In this document: one piece after another, positions 1 through 6,047 of the stretch
Position numbering within the stretch: the first letter of the stretch is position 1
Layout of the letters: each line of letters opens with the position of its first letter
Source: CAUZIZ01 sp047514575
GTDB lineage: Bacteria; Acidobacteriota; UBA6911; RPQK01; JAJDTT01
Length of the DNA: 6,128 bases
NCBI GenBank assembly: GCA_047514575.1
Contig: JAKZYH010000773.1
Location: 1-6,128, forward strand
Direction: 5' to 3'
Position numbers and translations under genes: made by a program
The notes under the pieces: model-generated
What the model saw: only the letters and a program-made list of their open reading frames with translations
The model's database searches: none
What the model was told of the DNA's origin: nothing

Positions 1-1001
1 GGCCGCGGTCCCGGAATGGCTCCAGGTGCCACGTAGAGGAGCTTGGAGTCGAACCCGCTGCCCAGGTCCAGCAGCGGCTCGCTCGATAGGCGCTGAAAGT
101 AGCGACCGTCCCGGCTCCAGGCACCATGAACCCGCATGACCCCTTCCCGCTTGTAGAACGCGGAGATGAACATGACGTAGAGGTCTTCCTTTATTCGGCT
201 GCAGGCGCTGTTGTAGAAGTCCATGCCGGCCGGATCGTCGGGCCTCGGGGCCAGGATCTCCTGAGCTTTGGGAAAGAGGGAGAACTCGGTGGACTCACTC
301 AGCCCGATGGTCCGGGTGGTGGCATTTCGGGTCTCGGTGGAGACGAACGGATTGCCCGCCTCGTCCACGCACCTCCAGAGCCGGACGTAGAAGCGATAGC
401 GGTTCCCGTCTCGGAAACAGACGTTCTGGGTATCGCTGTTCCAGGGATAGATCGACTGGGAAAGTAGATCCCATTTCAGGCCATCGGAGGAGACGGCAGC
501 GTAATTTTGCCAGACTCCCCTGCCGTTTTTATCGCGTCCCAGGAACTTCTGGAGCAGGGCTTTGTAGCGCTCCCCCGAGGGTGCCCCGTCGTCGCGGAAC
601 ACGGTCGTGGTGTTGGCCCGCATCGCGGGACCGTCCATCAGGATGTTGGTCTTGAGCCGGTCCTTCCAGGGGACCAGGTCGAGTTCCGGCTTCTCCCACT
701 GGACACCGTCCTGCGAGACCGCGTAACACAGATAGGCGTCACAGTCGTACTCGTAGTCGGGGTCGTAGGCGGCATACCACATCCGCCAGAGCGGGCCCTC
801 CTTGATGACCGTCAGGTAGTTCAGGGTAAATGCTTCCCAGGGGCGATCGCTCACCAGGAGCGGTTCCCGGGTTCGTTCCAGGACGCTCATGCTGACCGCC
901 TCCGAGGTCGTCTTGTCCAGCTCCGGTTCGGGCTCTCCGGTCCCTCGACATGAGACCAAGGTCAACAACAGCAGGGCCATCCAGTGAGTTCTGTCAAACA
1001 T
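1..1001 (-). CDS. Secreted lipoprotein with glycosidase-like beta-propeller, C-terminus beyond window
   Basis: The frame is open from an ATG at 1001 to the left edge without a stop (333 codons plus two bases), so the C-terminus is missing. Residues 1-18 form a lipoprotein signal: a short charged start, the hydrophobic run M8-V16, and the lipobox L15-V16-S17-C18, predicting lipidation at Cys18 and export to a membrane surface. The mature part shows repeated aromatic blade-like motifs: WRMWYAAYDP (72-81), LCYAVSQDGVQWEKP (91-105), GERYKA (143-148), YAAVSSDGLKWD (167-178) and VHGAWSRDGRYF (291-302). Such 'Y/W...S-x-DG-x-x-W' repeats are typical of the GH43/GH32-like five-bladed propeller superfamily, which binds or cleaves carbohydrate. 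I cannot place catalytic acids or assign a substrate. The Shine-Dalgarno is weak (AGGATCAGGTG just before the ATG). The gene diverges from the toxin-antitoxin operon. Sure of a real coding frame and lipobox; the family is inferred. Confidence 0.85.
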   Translation of the reverse strand, partial: MFDRTHWMALLLLTLVSCRGTGEPEPELDKTTSEAVSMSVLERTREPLLVSDRPWEAFTLNYLTVIKEGPLWRMWYAAYDPDYEYDCDAYLCYAVSQDGVQWEKPELDLVPWKDRLKTNILMDGPAMRANTTTVFRDDGAPSGERYKALLQKFLGRDKNGRGVWQNYAAVSSDGLKWDLLSQSIYPWNSDTQNVCFRDGNRYRFYVRLWRCVDEAGNPFVSTETRNATTRTIGLSESTEFSLFPKAQEILAPRPDDPAGMDFYNSACSRIKEDLYVMFISAFYKREGVMRVHGAWSRDGRYFQRLSSEPLLDLGSGFDSKLLYVAPGAIPGPR

Positions 1002-1174
1002 GCACCTGATCCTATCACTCAGCCAAGAGCGGTGGCATCGATTGATTCCTGGGTCGAGTAGATGAGAGATTGAAGTTTCAGGTTACGAAGGGCAGAGTCG
1101 CTACTGAAACCAAAGGACGCGTACTATGCCATCGGAGGGGCGCAATCTGGGTTGCAAGTTCAGTCCCATCCTCT

Positions 1175-1203
1175 TTGACGACTAGTCGAAGACCAGATAG
1201 ACT
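1175..1203 (+). promoter_or_regulatory. Sigma-70-like promoter of the toxin-antitoxin operon
   Basis: TTGACG (1175-1180, 5 of 6 to the -35 consensus) and TAGACT (1198-1203, 4 of 6 to the -10 consensus) are separated by exactly 17 nt. Transcription would begin about 6-8 nt after the -10, at about 1209-1211, which is the A of the antitoxin ATG or within a base or two of it. No Shine-Dalgarno lies before that ATG, so the mRNA would be leaderless or nearly so. This supports the 1211 start over the upstream TTG at 1070, which would lie upstream of the promoter. Predicted from sequence only. Confidence 0.55.
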
Positions 1204-1208
1204 GGTCT
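1179..1208. promoter_or_regulatory. Twin palindromic operator overlapping the promoter
   Basis: Two inverted repeats lie in the promoter. One is the perfect 10-bp palindrome CGACTAGTCG (1179-1188), which overlaps the -35. The other has arms AGACCAG and CTGGTCT (1190-1196 and 1202-1208) around a 5-nt centre and covers the -10. The related 8-mers GACTAGTC (1180-1187) and GACTGGTC (1200-1207) differ at one base and are offset by 20 bp, about two helical turns, so two repressor dimers could sit on one face of the DNA. Phd/YefM-type antitoxins are known to autorepress at such sites, with the toxin as co-repressor; assigning this operator to the antitoxin is inference. Confidence 0.55.
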
Positions 1209-1210
1209 AC

Positions 1211-1453
1211 ATGAAAACCGTTGGAGCCTATGAGGCGAAAACCTCCCTGGCAAAGCTTCTGGATGAAGTGTCAGAGGGTCAGGAGCTGATCATCACCAGG
1301 CACGGGCGCCCGGTCGCGGTTCTAAAACCCTATCCCGAAGAACGGCCTGACTTGGTCGACGAACTGCGAGCTTTTCGCAAACGCCATTCCATTGGTGGCC
1401 GCCGCATCACAACCAGCGAGATCCAAGATTTCAAGATGGATGGGCGGACTTGA
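1211..1453 (+). CDS. Phd/YefM-type antitoxin of a VapBC-like toxin-antitoxin pair
   Basis: An 80-residue protein that should neutralise the PIN toxin encoded immediately downstream and repress its own operon. It starts MKTVGAYEAKTSLAKLLDEV, and the stretch G5-P37 (A-Y-E-A-K-T-x-L-x-x-L-L-D-x-V, E-L-I-I-T-R-H-G-R-P-V-A-V-L) is the classic Phd/YefM DNA-binding and dimerisation fold. The charged C-terminal part (about 40-80) would be the toxin-binding tail. The frame stays open upstream to a TTG at 1070, but the added 47 residues match nothing in the family and would cover the promoter and operator, so the ATG at 1211 is preferred. Its length is normal for the family. The stop codon overlaps the toxin start by 4 nt, implying translational coupling. 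Confidence 0.88.
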   Translation: MKTVGAYEAKTSLAKLLDEVSEGQELIITRHGRPVAVLKPYPEERPDLVDELRAFRKRHSIGGRRITTSEIQDFKMDGRT

Positions 1454-1863
1454 TCGTTGTTGATAACTCGGTCGCCGTCTCGTGGTTTCTCGCAGACGAG
1501 CTGGATCCCTATGCGGTGGCTGTCCTCGATGCTATTAGTGAAACTCATGAGATGCTTGTACCTTCACTATGGCTCCTTGAATTCGTCAACACAATGCTGG
1601 TGGCCGAGCGCAGGGGTCGCATCGAGGCCACCACGCGTATCGATGCCCTGGAGCGAGTCAAGAGCCTGCCACTGAGAATTGCCTCGTCGCCAACAGTGTT
1701 TTCCCTGGAAGTGCTCCAAACTCTAGCGCACGCTCACAGTCTGAGTGCCTACGATGCTGAGTACTTGCGCATTGCACGAGAGAAGGATCTTCCCCTGGCA
1801 ACCCTCGATAGTTCACTCCGGCACGCCGCGCTACAGGAATCCGTAGCTCTTTTCGAAACGTAA
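1450..1863 (+). CDS. vapC: PIN-domain ribonuclease toxin (VapC-type)
   Basis: A 137-residue PIN-domain protein, the usual VapC length, predicted to be a Mg2+/Mn2+-dependent endoribonuclease that cuts RNA (tRNA or rRNA in characterised relatives) when freed from its antitoxin. The conserved acidic quartet is visible: Asp5 in IVVDNSV, Glu44 in LWLLEFVN, Asp102 in SAYDAEYL, and Asp120 in LATLDSSLR. It therefore looks catalytically intact. The start is TTG at 1450, whose last two bases begin the TGA stop of the antitoxin. No ATG or GTG gives a product that keeps Asp5, so the TTG start is well supported. A weak start plus overlap would keep toxin synthesis below antitoxin synthesis. The RNA target cannot be read from sequence. 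Confidence 0.92.
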   Translation: MIVVDNSVAVSWFLADELDPYAVAVLDAISETHEMLVPSLWLLEFVNTMLVAERRGRIEATTRIDALERVKSLPLRIASSPTVFSLEVLQTLAHAHSLSAYDAEYLRIAREKDLPLATLDSSLRHAALQESVALFET

Positions 1864-1899
1864 TCGAAGCCTGTGCCGGAAACCTGGATCTGGTTCATC

Positions 1900-1913
1900 G
1901 TAGCCTTGGCTAC
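1900..1913. terminator. Small hairpin between the toxin gene and the convergent DUF1501 gene
   Basis: GTAGCCTTGGCTAC is a perfect inverted repeat (6-bp arms with 2 nt between, or a 5-bp stem with a CTTG tetraloop). It lies 36 nt after the toxin stop in a 140-nt convergent intergenic stretch (1864-2003). There is no clean U tract; the T-rich ATTTCTGTTTG begins about 16 nt later. It could be a weak terminator or be accidental. I see nothing else in this intergenic stretch. Confidence 0.25.
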
Positions 1914-2003
1914 AGCTCTACTGATTCAAATTTCTGTTTGATCTGGAGCGGACGCGGATTTGGAACTACGGTCGCGGACCCGTCGGATTCCTGTGACACC
2001 GCT

Positions 2004-3365
2004 TCAGATCAGCTCGCTGACGGGCTTGCCGGTGGTGTCTGCGATCGAGTTGGCTATCTTTACCGGTCGACCGATGGGGCTCATGTACTCTTTCGTCCAG
2101 TCGATCCCGAAGGCCTTGTAGATGGTGGCAAACAGGTCGCCCATCGTGACCATTCTCTCGGCGACCTGGGCGCCTCTTTCGTCACTGGATCCTACAACCA
2201 GGCCGCCCCGGATACCGCCTCCTCCAAGAACCAACGACCAGCACTGGGCCCAATGGTCCCGGCCTCCCTTGGTATTGTGGTGGGGGGTGCGCCCAAACTC
2301 TCCCATGACCACGACCAGAGTGGATTCGAGTAGTCCCCTCTCCTTCAGGTCATCCAACAGAACGGGCAGAGAGTAGTCCAGGCTCGGAACCAGCTTGTTC
2401 TGGTGCTTGTTGTCGTTGTCGGCGTGAGTGTCCCAGCCATTGAGTTCGTGTCCGGCAGCAGTCACGAAGCGGCTCCCCGACTCCACCAGGCGTCGGGCCA
2501 GCAGAAGGCTCTGCCCGAAACCGGTCCGGCCGTAGGCCTCTCGAGTCTTTTCCGACTCCTGTGACAGGTCGAAGGCGTTCCTGACTTCGGAAGACGTGAC
2601 CATGCTCAACGCCTGCTCTGTGAAGCGATCCATCTCGAAACGCTCCGCAAACCCCATGCGCTGACGATAGGATCGGTCCAGGAGTGCCATCACAGACCGC
2701 CGGTCGTCCAAGCGTTCTGGCGTCAGGGTCTTGGGAAGGCTGAGATCTGCGACCTGGAAGTCCTCTTCGTTGGGACTGGACGTCAGCGACATGGGATCGT
2801 ACTGGGCACCCAGGAAGGCGCTCTTCAGATACTCCCCGTAGAGGCCCTGGTCGAAGCCGGGAACGAGGACATAGGGGGGGACATGATTGCGGGGCTCCAG
2901 CTCTTTGGTGACGATGGACCCCACGGAGGGGAATTTCATCGCTGCAGTGGGCCGGTGTCCGGTGAAGGCATAATAGGTCGCCTGACCGTGATTGTTTTCT
3001 TCGGTGTGCATCGACCGGATGATGGAGAGTTTATCCATCTGTCGGGACATGCGAGGCAGCAGGTTCGACACCTGGATGCCGGCAACATTGGTCGAAATGG
3101 CCTTGAAGCTGCTCTGAGGTTTGGGATCCCACATATCGATGTGGCTGGGTCCTCCCTGCAGCCACACCAGAATGCAGGCCCTCGCCGAGGCCTCGCCGTC
3201 CACGTCCACGCCCGCCCTCGTGAGGGACTCCCGGGCCATGAGATACTGGCTGAGGTTTATTCCCAGCAAGCTCAGGGCCCCGGTGCCGATGAATTGCCGT
3301 CGTCCCAGAAGCCTCTCGGTACGGGTCGGGCAACCGGTCTTTCTTCCCAGAATGGGTAGGCTCAT
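2004..3365 (-). CDS. Tat-exported DUF1501 protein (alkaline-phosphatase/sulfatase-like fold)
   Basis: A complete 453-residue protein of the DUF1501 family, which belongs to the alkaline-phosphatase-like superfamily and is abundant in Planctomycetota and Verrucomicrobiota. Its reaction is unknown. The N-terminus has a twin-arginine signal, G21-R22-R23-Q24-F25-I26-G27, followed by the hydrophobic T28-L38, so it should be exported folded to the periplasm. Family motifs are present in order: W68-L-Q-G-G-P-S-H-I-D-M-W-D-P-K-P83 near the start of the mature domain (D77 and H75 are candidate metal or active-site residues) and GEFGRTP at 355-361, with GRDHW at 368-372. Length is normal and no frameshift is apparent. 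Upstream of the ATG are GGGAG (10-nt spacer) and GGAAG (3-nt spacer). It lies 57 nt downstream of the DUF1549/DUF1553 gene on the same strand, the usual paired order. Because that partner has lost its 5' end, this gene may also have lost its promoter. Confidence 0.92.
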   Translation of the reverse strand: MSLPILGRKTGCPTRTERLLGRRQFIGTGALSLLGINLSQYLMARESLTRAGVDVDGEASARACILVWLQGGPSHIDMWDPKPQSSFKAISTNVAGIQVSNLLPRMSRQMDKLSIIRSMHTEENNHGQATYYAFTGHRPTAAMKFPSVGSIVTKELEPRNHVPPYVLVPGFDQGLYGEYLKSAFLGAQYDPMSLTSSPNEEDFQVADLSLPKTLTPERLDDRRSVMALLDRSYRQRMGFAERFEMDRFTEQALSMVTSSEVRNAFDLSQESEKTREAYGRTGFGQSLLLARRLVESGSRFVTAAGHELNGWDTHADNDNKHQNKLVPSLDYSLPVLLDDLKERGLLESTLVVVMGEFGRTPHHNTKGGRDHWAQCWSLVLGGGGIRGGLVVGSSDERGAQVAERMVTMGDLFATIYKAFGIDWTKEYMSPIGRPVKIANSIADTTGKPVSELI

Positions 3366-3422
3366 AAGCTTCCGTCTCCCAGGTCGTTAGCAGTAAGTCG
3401 TCGCACTCCCATGGAATAGCCG

Positions 3423-4739
3423 CTAATTCCAGGCAAACTCACGGGATGTGACCATCGCCCAGAGAATGTCCTCAAGGGCCTCTCGGCGCGAAGGTCGAGA
3501 AGCGATCAGATGTTCGAGTTCTGACTCCTCTGCGGAGGTTGGGTAGCGACACAGGCTCCTCAGGAACAGCTCCTCAACGATTTCGCGGTTGGAACCCTTC
3601 CCCTTCAGAAGGAGCTTCAGTCGGCTTTCGGGACTGGAGATCTTCTCCTGGTAGGTGGGGCCCACCAGGATGTGCAAGGCCTGCTTGAGGCTGGCCTTCG
3701 TCTTCCTTTCGGGCACGACGTCACGCGTGGGCCGACCGTAGATGCTCAGGAATCGGGAGCCATGCAGATCCGGTACCTGTAGTTCGATCGCCCGGGTTCC
3801 ACGGGGAGCGGTGCCCTTCCAAGAGTTCGTGAATTCCTCTGGTACGCCGGTGACGTTGGAGATGGCATCTAGCAGAACCTCTCCATCGAGCGCTCGAGGA
3901 TGGCGGTGAGAGTAGTTGACGAGGTCATGCCGGTTGGTCCGGTTGATCTGGGCGGAAAGCTGATAGGTACGGGAGCGCCCGATGCGGCGCAGCAGATGCT
4001 TCAGGTCGTAGTCGTGACCGGCGAAGTCCTCCGCCAGCGCCTCCAACAGACGAGGGTGGGTGGGTGGATTGGTAGAGCGAAAGTCGTCCACCGGATCCAC
4101 GAATCCCCTCCCCATCATGTGAGCCCACATCCGGTTTACGATCGTCCGCGAAAAGTCAGGATGTGAGACCGTCCATTCGGCGAATGCCAGTCGAGGGTCG
4201 AGAGATCTCTCCACGGGCAGTGGGGTCCAGTCGGGATACCTGGGGGCAACTTCTTCACCGGTGCGAGGATGAAGCACCTTGACGGTGTCCTCCGACTCCG
4301 CGTAGTCGGGAACACGGCCGAAGGGATTGTCGAAGACGACGATCGGTCCATCGGCGTTCCACTGCGTGTGGTCGACGCGACCGAAGAAGGCCGCTAGCCC
4401 CCAGAACTGTTCCTGAGACCATTTCTCCTCGGGATGGTGATGGCATTGAGCGCAGTCCAATCGCTGCCCCAGGAAGACTCGAACCTCCTCCGCCATGATG
4501 TCCTCTGGGAGGGGTGCCTCGCCGGGAAAGAAGTGTCGGGAGGGTCCGTCGAGTCCCTGGGCCGAGAGTCGTTCCAGGGCCATCTGGTCGTAGGGCTTGT
4601 TTTCGTCGATGCTGTCACGGATCCATGCCCAGTAGGCATAGGCGTGGGCGGGCGTCCCATTGGCCGTGTAGGCGACCCGGAAGAGATCCGAGAAACGGTA
4701 GGTCCAGTAGTCCACGTACTCGGGCGTACCCAACCTGCC
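3423..4739 (-). pseudogene. 5'-truncated DUF1549/DUF1553 (planctomycete cytochrome-like) gene
   Basis: About 435 codons match the later part of the DUF1549-DUF1553 family, from GTPEYVDYWTYRFSDLFRV (low side of the junction near 4730) to the typical ending SREFAWN and TAG at 3423-3425. Visible are a CxxCH haem-type motif, CAQCH at 4454-4440, followed by HHPEEKWSQEQFWGLAAFF, and the DUF1553 part from DPRLAFAEW (about 4199) through TIVNRMWAHMMGRGFVDPVDDF. Full members are usually much longer and start with a signal peptide, often a cytochrome c-like (PSCyt1) domain, and the first part of DUF1549; all of that is absent. The frame stays open to an ATG at 5132, giving 569 residues. The first ~134 are low-complexity, Arg/Pro/Ser-rich and are the antisense of an epimerase gene, so they are not part of the protein. 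Most likely a pseudogene, or an artefact if the contig is chimeric at the junction. Confidence 0.8.
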
Positions 4740-4745
4740 GCGAGT
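4733..4745. other. Rearrangement junction joining two 5'-truncated genes
   Basis: Family similarity of the minus-strand DUF1549 frame stops at Leu-Gly-Thr-Pro-Glu-Tyr (Leu codon 4733-4731). Similarity of the plus-strand epimerase frame begins at about Glu-Phe-Ala-Arg (Glu codon 4742-4744). The breakpoint therefore lies within roughly a dozen bases. No transposon end, target duplication or long repeat is visible on either side, which fits an illegitimate deletion or an assembly join. Confidence 0.7.
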
Positions 4746-5020
4746 TCGCCCGGGTCGGAAAGCTGACAGTGGTTGTCCTTCGTTTGGGTAGGATTGTCCC
4801 TGCCAGCGAGATGAGAGGCAGGTCTTTCGATCCCATGTCGGTGGCGGAAGACGATGTAGCCCAGGCCGTGGATCTCGCTCTCCAAACCGAGATCGAGGAC
4901 ACCGTCTCCGGCCTCTCGCGCTGGTCAGTGCTGCACATCTCGTCCAGCTCAGAAAGGGCGCGCTTTGATTCGGACCGAGCCAAAGGAGTTCTCGGCTACC
5001 GGCCCACCCATGGAGGGTAG
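4742..5020 (+). pseudogene. C-terminal remnant of an NAD(P)-dependent epimerase/dehydratase
   Basis: Reading from 4742 the frame gives EFARVGKLTVVVLRLGRIV, then DPMSVAEDDVAQAVDLAL, WSVLHISSSSERARFDSDRA and KGVLGYRPTHGG before TAG at 5018-5020. These are the C-terminal landmarks of extended short-chain dehydrogenases: the 'LRLG' strand after the YxxxK helix, the 'V-x-x-x-DVAQAV-x-LAL' segment, 'FHI-x-S', and the terminal 'D-x-x-RA-x-x-LGY-x-P'. The N-terminal ~190 residues, including the Rossmann GxxGxxG and YxxxK sites, are missing, so it cannot be an active enzyme. The frame remains open upstream to 4514, but that extension is antisense to DUF1549. It is a tandem relative of the complete epimerase at 5207; compare its ending with CEVFLCLGEMPHGKFDNEKL and KRILGF there. 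Confidence 0.8.
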
Positions 5021-5035
5021 GGGCCTGGTGTTCTG

Positions 5036-5179
5036 TCCTCGAAGTTCGGTGCATAAGTCTGCGAGCCATGGGCGTCGTATGCAAGGCGCGCTGACGCAGG
5101 AATACCAGGGGTCTTTCGAGGAAGCGCAACACAGCAGACGGCGGTCAGGGCCGCAGAATTACGTGCCGTATTTCGAGGA
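5036..5179. repeat. 144-bp near-palindromic element (MITE-like or structured RNA)
   Basis: The whole segment folds back on itself. TCCTCGAA (5036-5043) pairs exactly with TTCGAGGA (5172-5179). Over the outer 32 positions (5036-5067 against 5148-5179), 24 are Watson-Crick pairs, 3 are G-T wobbles and 5 are mismatches. The pairing continues inward with CGTCGTATGC (5073-5082) against GCAGACGGCG (5134-5143), GCGCT (5088-5092) against AGCGC (5123-5127), and GGAATACC (5099-5106) against GGTCTTTC (5110-5117), leaving a 3-nt loop at 5107-5109. It fills most of the gap between the epimerase remnant and the complete epimerase. No clear target-site duplication flanks it. It could be a non-autonomous hairpin element, a transcript-level regulatory or processing structure, or both. 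Confidence 0.75.
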
Positions 5180-5180
5180 T

Positions 5181-5199
5181 AGGACACTAGGACTAGGAG
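5181..5199 (+). promoter_or_regulatory. Strong ribosome binding site of the complete epimerase, with repeated AGGA
   Basis: AGGAG at 5195-5199 lies 7 nt before the ATG at 5207, close to ideal, and fixes the start. Just upstream is a tandem ACTAGG ACTAGG (5186-5197), so AGGA occurs three times in 19 nt (5181, 5189, 5195). Confidence 0.8.
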
Positions 5200-5206
5200 T
5201 ACGGCT

Positions 5207-5938
5207 ATGAAAGCTCTCATTCTGGGCGCCAGCGGTTACCTCGGGCCACATGTGGTCAAGGCCCTCGAAGGTCGGCACGAGCTGCTGATCACCGATATCA
5301 AGCCGCCCGCTTCAGAAACGCGCCACCCGTTCCGTTACGTCGACGTTACAGAACTGGATCAAGTGATGGATGCTGCGGAAGGGATGGACGCCATCCTCAA
5401 TCTCTCGGTGGTCCGGTCCCATCGGGTGCTGGCGTTCGACGTCAACTTGTTGGGCTGCCAGAACATGATGCTTGCCGCCGTCGAACATCGTATCCAGCGT
5501 GTCATCAACACGGGACCGCACTTTACGGTAACCGGGCCTCCCTACGAGGGCTTCGACTTCAACATCGGCGCCGACGTCCCACCGCAATCCGGTATCAACC
5601 TCTATGCCCAGTCGAAGTCGCTGGGGCAGGAGATCTGCCGCATCTTTACCGAGCACCATGACATTTGGGTGCAGGAGTACCTCTTCTACAACTTCCGCGA
5701 GCCGCTCGATCTGAAGCCCGCAGGAGGCGGCGTGCCGTTTCAGATTTCGTGGGCGGACGCCGGCGAGATCTTCCGTCTCGGCCTTGAGATCGACCCTCAG
5801 GAATTGCCGTCGAAGTGCGAAGTGTTCCTCTGCCTGGGCGAAATGCCGCACGGGAAGTTCGACAACGAAAAACTCAAGCGAATTCTGGGCTTCCAAGCTA
5901 GGGACGATCTCTCGATCCAATGGAAGAGACCGGGATGA
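5207..5938 (+). CDS. NAD-dependent epimerase/dehydratase (extended SDR family), short form
   Basis: A complete 243-residue cytosolic oxidoreductase-type protein. The N-terminal Rossmann motif is G7-A-S-G10-Y-L-G13, and Asp30 at the end of the second strand suggests NAD rather than NADP. D46-V47 fits the adenine-binding 'DV' position. Y133-A-Q-S-K137 is the catalytic YxxxK. Where UDP-galactose 4-epimerase-type enzymes have S-x-T-V-Y-G, this protein reads H105-F-T-V-T-G110, so the usual catalytic Ser/Thr may be supplied by Thr107 or Thr109, or be altered. The C-terminal substrate domain is short and ends with an FDNEKLKRILGF segment. At 243 residues it is shorter than the ~300-340 typical of sugar epimerases, closer to compact members acting on sugar acids or other small substrates; the substrate is not determinable. 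The start is fixed by a strong AGGAG. The stop overlaps a downstream ATG (ATGA at 5935-5938). Confidence 0.9.
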   Translation: MKALILGASGYLGPHVVKALEGRHELLITDIKPPASETRHPFRYVDVTELDQVMDAAEGMDAILNLSVVRSHRVLAFDVNLLGCQNMMLAAVEHRIQRVINTGPHFTVTGPPYEGFDFNIGADVPPQSGINLYAQSKSLGQEICRIFTEHHDIWVQEYLFYNFREPLDLKPAGGGVPFQISWADAGEIFRLGLEIDPQELPSKCEVFLCLGEMPHGKFDNEKLKRILGFQARDDLSIQWKRPG

Positions 5939-6021
5939 GCGATGTCAGGTCAACCTTGCCACCGGTCGGCGAAAGTTTGGAACGTAAGACACTGCTGTCC
6001 GGTCTATTTTTCGAGGTATAG
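5935..6021 (+). pseudogene. Translationally coupled short frame, probably the 5' end of a broken gene
   Basis: The ATG at 5935 overlaps the epimerase stop as ATGA, the arrangement of a coupled next gene in an operon. It encodes 28 residues, MSDVRSTLPPVGESLERKTL then LSGLFFEV, and stops at TAG (6019-6021). The peptide resembles a soluble protein N-terminus rather than a finished small protein, but I do not recognise it. Sequence after about 6022 does not look like its continuation in any frame, so an insertion, deletion or point stop may have cut the gene. It could instead be a chance overlap. Confidence 0.4.
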
Positions 6022-6024
6022 CTG

Positions 6025-6047
6025 AAAGCCTTATGTAACGGGGCTTT
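6025..6047. repeat. Short inverted repeat near the right edge
   Basis: AAAGCC (6025-6030) and GGCTTT (6042-6047) form a 6-bp stem around an 11-nt loop. No U tract follows, only G-rich sequence, so it is a poor terminator. It may mark the edge of an inserted element, or be accidental. Confidence 0.25.

Noticed and set aside
126..953. Plus-strand frames of 113 and 148 residues
   Set aside because: Antisense to the lipoprotein, which has a continuous 333-codon frame, a lipobox and propeller motifs.
1070..1210. 47-residue N-terminal extension of the antitoxin from a TTG at 1070
   Set aside because: It matches nothing in the Phd/YefM family, has no good ribosome binding site, and would overlap the promoter and operators. 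The ATG at 1211 gives a normal-length protein.
1938..3390. Plus-strand frames of 84 to 158 residues
   Set aside because: Antisense to, or running into, the DUF1501 gene, whose family motifs are unambiguous.
4514..4741. N-terminal part of the 168-residue plus-strand frame
   Set aside because: Antisense to well-conserved DUF1549 sequence (including CAQCH nearby); no epimerase features before about 4742.
4740..5132. N-terminal 131 or so residues of the 569-residue minus-strand frame
   Set aside because: Arg/Pro/Ser-rich sequence antisense to a recognisable epimerase C-terminus. Its ATG lies inside the palindromic element.
5034..5186. TGTCCT / AGGACA just outside the palindromic element as target-site duplications
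   Set aside because: They are inverted, not direct, copies, and overlap the element ends, so they extend the hairpin alternatives rather than mark an insertion site.
5312..5920. 202-residue minus-strand open frame
   Set aside because: Shadow of the complete epimerase, which has clear NAD-binding and YxxxK motifs and a strong ribosome binding site on the plus strand.
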